Source: Alphaproteobacteria bacterium (GTDB lineage: Bacteria; Pseudomonadota; Alphaproteobacteria; RS24). From it: 5,056 nt of DNA. The notes below the pieces were generated by a model. The model had not been told where the DNA came from, did no database searches, and worked only from the letters and a program-made list of their open reading frames with translations. The position numbers were made by a program, and so were the translations under genes. This document shows positions 5,035 through 5,056 of this stretch, piece after piece (positions within the stretch are counted from its first letter, which is position 1; each line of letters opens with the position of its first letter). The stretch is taken from positions 1-5,056 of the forward strand of contig JAAOIL010000115.1 in assembly GCA_015163825.1 (NCBI GenBank). The letters run 5' to 3'.

Positions 5035-5056
5035 ATGTCTGAGATAAATGAAGCAA
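5035..5056 (+). CDS. Start of a downstream gene, probably sufB (cut by window)
   Basis: An ATG one base after the desulfurase stop opens a frame reading MSEINEA to the right edge. The spacing implies co-transcription. In alphaproteobacterial suf operons the gene after this desulfurase is normally sufB, encoding the scaffold subunit of the SufBCD complex. Seven residues are too few to identify a family, so the name rests on context alone. An AGAAAGCGG purine run precedes the start inside the desulfurase 3' end. Confidence 0.45.

Noticed and set aside
1..5056. A novel mobile, defence or repeat-based system in the window.
   Set aside because: All genes belong to well-known housekeeping families in a plausible conserved order. 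There are no transposase, integrase, toxin, nuclease or CRISPR-like features, and no target-site duplications or tRNA genes.

Overview
The window looks like a stretch of compact chromosome from an alphaproteobacterium. The case rests on gene content and protein style. The α/β hydrolase, IscR-type Rrf2 regulator and cysteine desulfurase leading into a probable sufB form an arrangement I associate with alphaproteobacterial suf loci. The TyrRS N-terminus, AnmK and hydrolase also read like alphaproteobacterial family members. Genus cannot be determined. I see no mobile element, CRISPR array, rRNA or tRNA, and no disrupted gene.

Layout: (1) 1-281 (+) is the 3' end of an AsmA/YhdP-like envelope protein. 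(2) 278-1525 (-) is tyrS, tail to tail with it; the two stop codons overlap by 4 bp. (3) 1575-2669 (+) is anmK, divergent from tyrS across about 49 bp. (4) 2649-3323 (-) is a conserved α/β hydrolase whose 3' end overlaps anmK by 21 bp. (5) 3324-3454 is the only sizeable non-coding stretch (131 bp) and holds divergent promoters. (6) 3455-3913 (+) is an IscR-like regulator, overlapped by 17 bp by (7) 3897-5033 (+), a NifS/IscS-type cysteine desulfurase. One base later comes (8) the first seven codons of another gene, probably sufB.

The right half is the head of an Fe-S cluster assembly operon. IscR senses cluster status, the desulfurase supplies sulfur, and the downstream genes (outside the window) would supply the scaffold. 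The most informative find lies in the 131-bp region. Two copies of a 27-bp IscR type-1-like site (21/27 identical) face each other in opposite orientation. One sits on a strong promoter for iscR (TTGACT-17 bp-TATATT). The other sits on a weaker candidate promoter for the hydrolase. This predicts autoregulation of the operon and suggests that the uncharacterised hydrolase belongs to the same Fe-S regulon. The left half (AsmA-like protein, TyrRS, AnmK) is ordinary housekeeping: envelope biogenesis, translation and murein recycling.
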